From an uncultured Alistipes sp. (GTDB lineage Bacteria > Bacteroidota > Bacteroidia > Bacteroidales > UBA932), in contig URSC01000004.1 in NCBI GenBank assembly GCA_900550465.1, positions 62,001 to 126,000 on the forward strand: a stretch of 64,000 bases of DNA, given 5' to 3'. Of this stretch, positions 60,906-64,000 are shown in pieces. The position numbers and the translations under genes are program-made. The notes under the pieces were generated by a model. It ran no database searches. It was given only the letters and a program-made list of their open reading frames with translations, and was not told where the DNA came from. Each line of letters starts with the position of its first letter. Position 1 is the first letter of the stretch.

Positions 60906-60957
60906 CAAAAGAAAAAGCCCCTTCGCGGGGCTTTTTCTTTTGAGGTACCAAGCAGAA
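60891..60957. repeat. Perfect 31-bp inverted repeat including tRNA-Cys 3' end and terminator
   Basis: The left arm (60891-60921) is the last 15 bases of tRNA-Cys followed by CAAAAGAAAAAGCCCC; the right arm (60927-60957) is its exact reverse complement, across a TTCGC loop. The inner part, GCCCC/GGGGC then TTTTTCTTTT, works as the tRNA terminator on both strands. A second 12-bp hairpin (60955-60981) and a CCTCCCC/GGGGAGG hairpin (61002-61018) follow. Confidence 0.93.
60907..60941 (+). terminator. Terminator of tRNA-Cys
   Basis: AGCCCC-TTCGC-GGGGCT stem extended by A/T pairs and followed by TTTTCTTTT. Confidence 0.85.
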
Positions 60958-60981
60958 GGAGCGGTCAGAGACCGCTCCTTC
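60955..60981. repeat. 12-bp hairpin after the tRNA inverted repeat
   Basis: GAAGGAGCGGTC-AGA-GACCGCTCCTTC, a perfect stem sharing 3 bp with the end of the previous inverted repeat. It may be a second terminator (TCTTTATCT follows). Confidence 0.7.
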
Positions 60982-61091
60982 TCTTTATCTACCCCTCCAG
61001 ACCTCCCCGTGGGGGAGGCTTGGTCGCTTCGCTCCGAAAGGGGGTGGGCTTGTTGCGGCATCGTGCAGATCGGACGGGTGCCGTTTTTTTG

Positions 61092-61099
61092 TATATTTG
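61092..61099 (+). promoter_or_regulatory. -7 promoter element TATATTTG of the MEMO-AMMECR1 operon
   Basis: TAnnTTTG match 45 bp before the chosen ATG; an upstream ATG only 6 bp after it would be nearly leaderless. Confidence 0.55.
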
Positions 61100-61144
61100 T
61101 GTGCGATGTTGAAGTTATTGTTTTGCTTAATCGGTTTTGGGATT

Positions 61145-62581
61145 ATGACTAAGGTTCATTCTCCGGCGGTGGCCGGACAGTTTTATCCGTCTGATGCGGA
61201 TACGTTGAAGGCTGTCGTGGACGGCTTTCTGGACAGTGCTTCCGCCCGGCCTCAGGGACGGGTACAGGCGGTGATTGTGCCCCATGCGGGGTATGTGTTC
61301 TCAGGTGCAGTGGCCGCGGAGGCTTATGCTTCCATTGCTCCTATGGAGAGGTATGAGCGTGTCTTCCTCATCGGCCCCAGTCACCGGGAGGCCTTCCGGG
61401 GCGCTTCCGTGGATGTGGAGTGCGACTGGTATGAGACTCCTCTGGGACGGTTGAGGGTGGATACGGAGGCGGGCTTCGAGCTCATCGGGGCGGATTCCAT
61501 TTTCCGGGACTTCCACAATGCGCATGTGCGGGAGCATTGCCTGGAGGTGCAGCTGCCCTTCCTGCAGGAGAGACTGCGGGAGGTTCCTCCCATTGTACCT
61601 ATAATAATAGGCTCGGTCGACGGCGGGGGGCTGCGGAGGATTGCCCGGGTGCTCGGACCTTATATGAATGAGGACAACCTATTTGTGATCAGCAGCGATT
61701 TTTCCCATTATCCTTCTTACGAGGATGCCTGCAGGGTGGACGGGGCTACGGGCGAGGCCATTGCTTCCGGGTCGGTGGACCGCTTCCTGGATGTTCTGCT
61801 GGACAATGCCCGCGCGAAGGTGCCGAATCTGGCGACAAGTGCCTGCGGTCAGCTGCCCATTGCGGCTCTGCTGATGATAATGGAGGGACGGGAAGAACTG
61901 GAAATCAGGCATCTGAATTACCGCAACTCCGGTGATGCGGCGGTCTACGGGGACAAGAGCGAGGTGGTGGGGTATCACGCGTTTTCAGTGGTGTATAAGG
62001 AAGGTGCGGAAAAGAATACCGGGGCCTCGGGGGGATTCTCCCTGACTGCCGAGGAACGGGAGGTGCTGCTGGAGACGGCCCGGCGGAGTATTGAGACGGC
62101 TTTTGACGGCAAGTACTGGCTGCCGTCCGACACTCAGCTGACGCAGACGCTCAAGGCGGAGTGCGGGGCGTTCGTTACCCTGCATCTGCATGGGCGGCTA
62201 CGCGGATGTATCGGCAATATAGTGGGAGTCAGGCCGTTGTATAAGACTGTTGCGGAGATGGCCAGGGCAGCGGCATTTGAGGATGACAGGTTCCGGCCGC
62301 TGACCAGGGAGGAACTGGAACAGGTGCATATCGAGATATCGGTACTGTCTCCGTTGAGGCAGATATCCTCGCCGGACGAGCTGGTGCTTGGACGGGACGG
62401 GGTGCTGATGGTCAAGGACGGCCGCAGCGGGACCTTCCTGCCGCAGGTGGCGGACGAGACCGGCTGGACCAGGGAGGAGTTCTTGGGACACTGTGCCCGG
62501 GACAAGGCCGGAATCGGCTGGAACGGGTGGAAGGATGCGGACCTGTACGTTTATCAGGCGGAGGTGTTCGATGAGCGGTGA
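61145..62581 (+). CDS. MEMO1-AMMECR1 fusion (AmmeMemoRadiSam proteins B and A)
   Basis: 478-residue fusion of two proteins of a system of unknown function conserved from bacteria to humans. The MEMO1 domain (about 1-290) resembles class III dioxygenases and keeps the metal-site residues His47 (VPHAGYVFSG), His80 (IGPSH) and Cys234 (ATSACGQ). The AMMECR1 domain (about 298-478) has the diagnostic LRGCIG (352-357). The start giving MTKVHSPAVAGQFYP is chosen because MEMO proteins begin this way and because of the promoter position. It overlaps the radical SAM gene by 11 bp, which completes the trio. An RNA, nucleotide or protein modification role has been suggested for the set, without settled evidence known to me. 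Confidence 0.93.
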   Translation: MTKVHSPAVAGQFYPSDADTLKAVVDGFLDSASARPQGRVQAVIVPHAGYVFSGAVAAEAYASIAPMERYERVFLIGPSHREAFRGASVDVECDWYETPLGRLRVDTEAGFELIGADSIFRDFHNAHVREHCLEVQLPFLQERLREVPPIVPIIIGSVDGGGLRRIARVLGPYMNEDNLFVISSDFSHYPSYEDACRVDGATGEAIASGSVDRFLDVLLDNARAKVPNLATSACGQLPIAALLMIMEGREELEIRHLNYRNSGDAAVYGDKSEVVGYHAFSVVYKEGAEKNTGASGGFSLTAEEREVLLETARRSIETAFDGKYWLPSDTQLTQTLKAECGAFVTLHLHGRLRGCIGNIVGVRPLYKTVAEMARAAAFEDDRFRPLTREELEQVHIEISVLSPLRQISSPDELVLGRDGVLMVKDGRSGTFLPQVADETGWTREEFLGHCARDKAGIGWNGWKDADLYVYQAEVFDER

Positions 62582-63458
62582 CATTCAGCGAGGTGTGGAG
62601 GCCCGGTACTGTGAAGCCGGGGCGGACGGGAGCGTGACATGTACGCTCTGCCCGCACCGCTGCCGTCTGACCGAGGGACGCCGGGGGCTCTGCCGCAGCC
62701 GGGAGGTCCGGGACGGGAGGCTCGTGTCACTGGCCTACGGACGGGTCTGCGCCCTGCATGTGGACCCCGTCGAGAAGAAGCCGCTGCTGCATTTTCATCC
62801 GGGGGAGATGTGCCTGTCGCTCGCTGCCGCAGGCTGCAACCTTTCCTGCCGCAACTGCCAGAACTGGAGCATTTCCCAGGTGCGCCCCGAGGAGGTGGAG
62901 AGCAGTTTCATTGTTCCCGGGATGCTGCCGGAACTGGCCCGGAGGACCTCCTGCCGGATAGTCGCCTATACCTATACCGAGCCGCTGACCTGGATGGAGT
63001 ACACCGTGGACTGTGCCCGGACGTGCCGGGAGGCGGGGCTGTTGAATATTTTGGTTTCGGCCGGATATGTCAATGAGGGGCCGTTAGATGACCTGCTGCC
63101 GTATCTCGACGCGGCGAATATCGATCTGAAGTCATTTTCCGAGGATATCTACCGGAGGGTGAGCCGGGCCTCGCTGGCTCCGGTGCTGAGGACCCTGGAG
63201 AAGATGCGGGATGCGGGGGTGTGGCTCGAGATTACCAATCTGCTGATTCCGGGGATCAACGATGATCCGGGGATGCTGCGGGAGATGTGTCGCTGGTTAG
63301 CGGACAACGGGTTTGCCGGGGCGCCGCTGCATTTTTCGAGGTTCTTTCCGCAGTACAGGATGCGGGAGGTGCCGCCTACGCCGATAGGAACTCTGCGGAT
63401 GGCGGAGGAGATTGCACGGGAGTGCGGGATCCGTTATGTGCATCTGGGCAATGTCTGA
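62571..63458 (+). CDS. amrS: AmmeMemoRadiSam system radical SAM enzyme
   Basis: 295-residue radical SAM protein related to pyruvate formate-lyase activases. The cluster motif is C89-x3-C93-x2-C96 (CNLSCRNC). An N-terminal cysteine set, C24, C27, C31 and C41 (CTLCPHRC...GLC), may bind a metal or second cluster. Other marks are AYTYTEPLTWMEY, VSAGYVNEGPL, DIDLKSF-like NIDLKSFSE and HFSRFFPQYRM. Translation is probably coupled to the MEMO1-AMMECR1 gene through the 11-bp overlap. Its last 25 bp overlap the convergent MFS gene. Substrate unknown. Confidence 0.93.
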   Translation: MSGDIQRGVEARYCEAGADGSVTCTLCPHRCRLTEGRRGLCRSREVRDGRLVSLAYGRVCALHVDPVEKKPLLHFHPGEMCLSLAAAGCNLSCRNCQNWSISQVRPEEVESSFIVPGMLPELARRTSCRIVAYTYTEPLTWMEYTVDCARTCREAGLLNILVSAGYVNEGPLDDLLPYLDAANIDLKSFSEDIYRRVSRASLAPVLRTLEKMRDAGVWLEITNLLIPGINDDPGMLREMCRWLADNGFAGAPLHFSRFFPQYRMREVPPTPIGTLRMAEEIARECGIRYVHLGNV

Positions 63459-64000
63459 TTTTTGCAGAAGACCGTACTGAGGGCTGTTGCGGAGAATATG
63501 ACTCCGGTGATGCAGACGCCGGTCCAGCCTGCGAGCCGCCAGCCGATGCCCGAGAGCAGGGTCGCGAGACTGCCGCCGAGGAAGAGGGAGGTCATGAAGA
63601 TGGTGTTGGCCCGGTTCGAGGCGTCGGGAACGGCCTGCAGGCAGCCGCTCTGGTTGCTCAGCTGCATGAACTGGGCGCCGAGCTCGAGGAGGATGATGGC
63701 GGCGATGATGCCGGTGTATGTGTGGCCGAGGGTAGCTGCTGCTGTCCAGGCCGCGAGCTGGAGGATGGCTCCGATGGCGGTCATCCGTCTGATTCCGAGG
63801 CGCGGGACATATCTGCCAATACCGCTGGCTGCTATGGCGCCGACCACTCCGCAGAGTCCGAGCAGGCCTACGGTGCGGCTGCCGGCATGGAACGGCTCTC
63901 CGGCAAGGTGGAAGGCCATGCAGGACCAGATGCTCATCATGCTGCCGAAGGTGCAGGCGCCGCGGAAGGCGTACAGACGCATGCGGGGATGGGTCGCGAA
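63434..64000 (-). CDS. MFS transporter, N-terminal part outside window
   Basis: C-terminal ~189 residues of a major facilitator carrier; the frame is open to the right edge (reading FATHPRMRLYAFRG... into the window). Six hydrophobic segments are seen, among them WSCMAFHLAGEPFH, GLLGLCGVVGAIAASGIGRYVPRLG with the loop RxGxR-like 'RLGIRR', and MTSLFLGGSLATLLSGIGW. This resembles the YgaY/YcaD group of small MFS exporters. Its stop lies within the radical SAM gene on the opposite strand. Substrate unknown. Confidence 0.82.
   Translation of the reverse strand, partial: FATHPRMRLYAFRGACTFGSMMSIWSCMAFHLAGEPFHAGSRTVGLLGLCGVVGAIAASGIGRYVPRLGIRRMTAIGAILQLAAWTAAATLGHTYTGIIAAIILLELGAQFMQLSNQSGCLQAVPDASNRANTIFMTSLFLGGSLATLLSGIGWRLAGWTGVCITGVIFSATALSTVFCKNQTLPRCT

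Overview
The window is a chromosomal segment of a GC-rich member of the Bacteroidales. Three things support this: promoters of the Bacteroidetes TTTG / TAnnTTTG type, many lipoproteins of Bacteroidetes-only families (BACON/DUF4595, BF3164/TolB-like, NVEALA, DUF4296), and a Sus-like starch cluster. By eye the GC content suggests something like Rikenellaceae/Alistipes, but that is a guess from composition and gene content only.

Layout. 1-5 kb: end of a starch/maltodextrin cluster (GH97, GH13 lipoprotein, SusA-like GH13). 5-6 kb: a lone RhuM-family gene. 6-13.7 kb, minus strand: two lipoproteins, a NamZ/GH171 muramidase, a CPA2 antiporter with a stress-protein tail and an AmpG/SLC33-like MFS carrier. 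13.8-21 kb: a BF3164-like lipoprotein, a DUF4922-SpoIID fusion, and a compact NVEALA cassette (short signal peptidase I, CxxC lipoprotein, six-cysteine NVEALA peptide, BF3164-like lipoprotein). 21-31 kb: two AAA_14/DUF4143 ATPases, GH92 mannosidase, a UvrA paralogue without the UvrB-binding region, a GT2 glycosyltransferase and a SIMPL protein. 31-35.8 kb: a tightly packed minus-strand operon OPT transporter-ZupT-PepT-AlaX. 35.9-39.2 kb: 23S and 5S rRNA with their own promoter and terminator and no 16S. 39.4-42.2 kb: an internally shortened GH89 and an EamA permease. 42.3-60.8 kb: mostly housekeeping (Wzz, FtsY, PheT, DeoC, Dtd, PurD, PurM, RlmI-like, fRMsr). 60.8-64 kb: tRNA-Cys, a MEMO1-AMMECR1 fusion overlapping its radical SAM partner, and part of an MFS carrier.

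The most unusual content is non-coding. Three intergenic loci carry arrays of a 15-bp hairpin (CACCTTCGGAAGGTG and covarying forms) spaced at exactly 39 or 78 bp, mostly following a 39-78-39 rule (117-bp super-period). There are also two 173/174-bp elements with terminal inverted repeats, two copies of a 40-bp palindrome with paired changes in the arms, six 23-bp tandem repeats in front of an ATPase gene, a perfect 31-bp inverted repeat that captures the 3' end of tRNA-Cys, and a 49-bp hairpin over the SIMPL start codon.

The best candidate protein systems of unclear function are the NVEALA cassette and the AMMECR1-MEMO-radical SAM pair. All identifications rest on reading the translated sequence; no database search was run.
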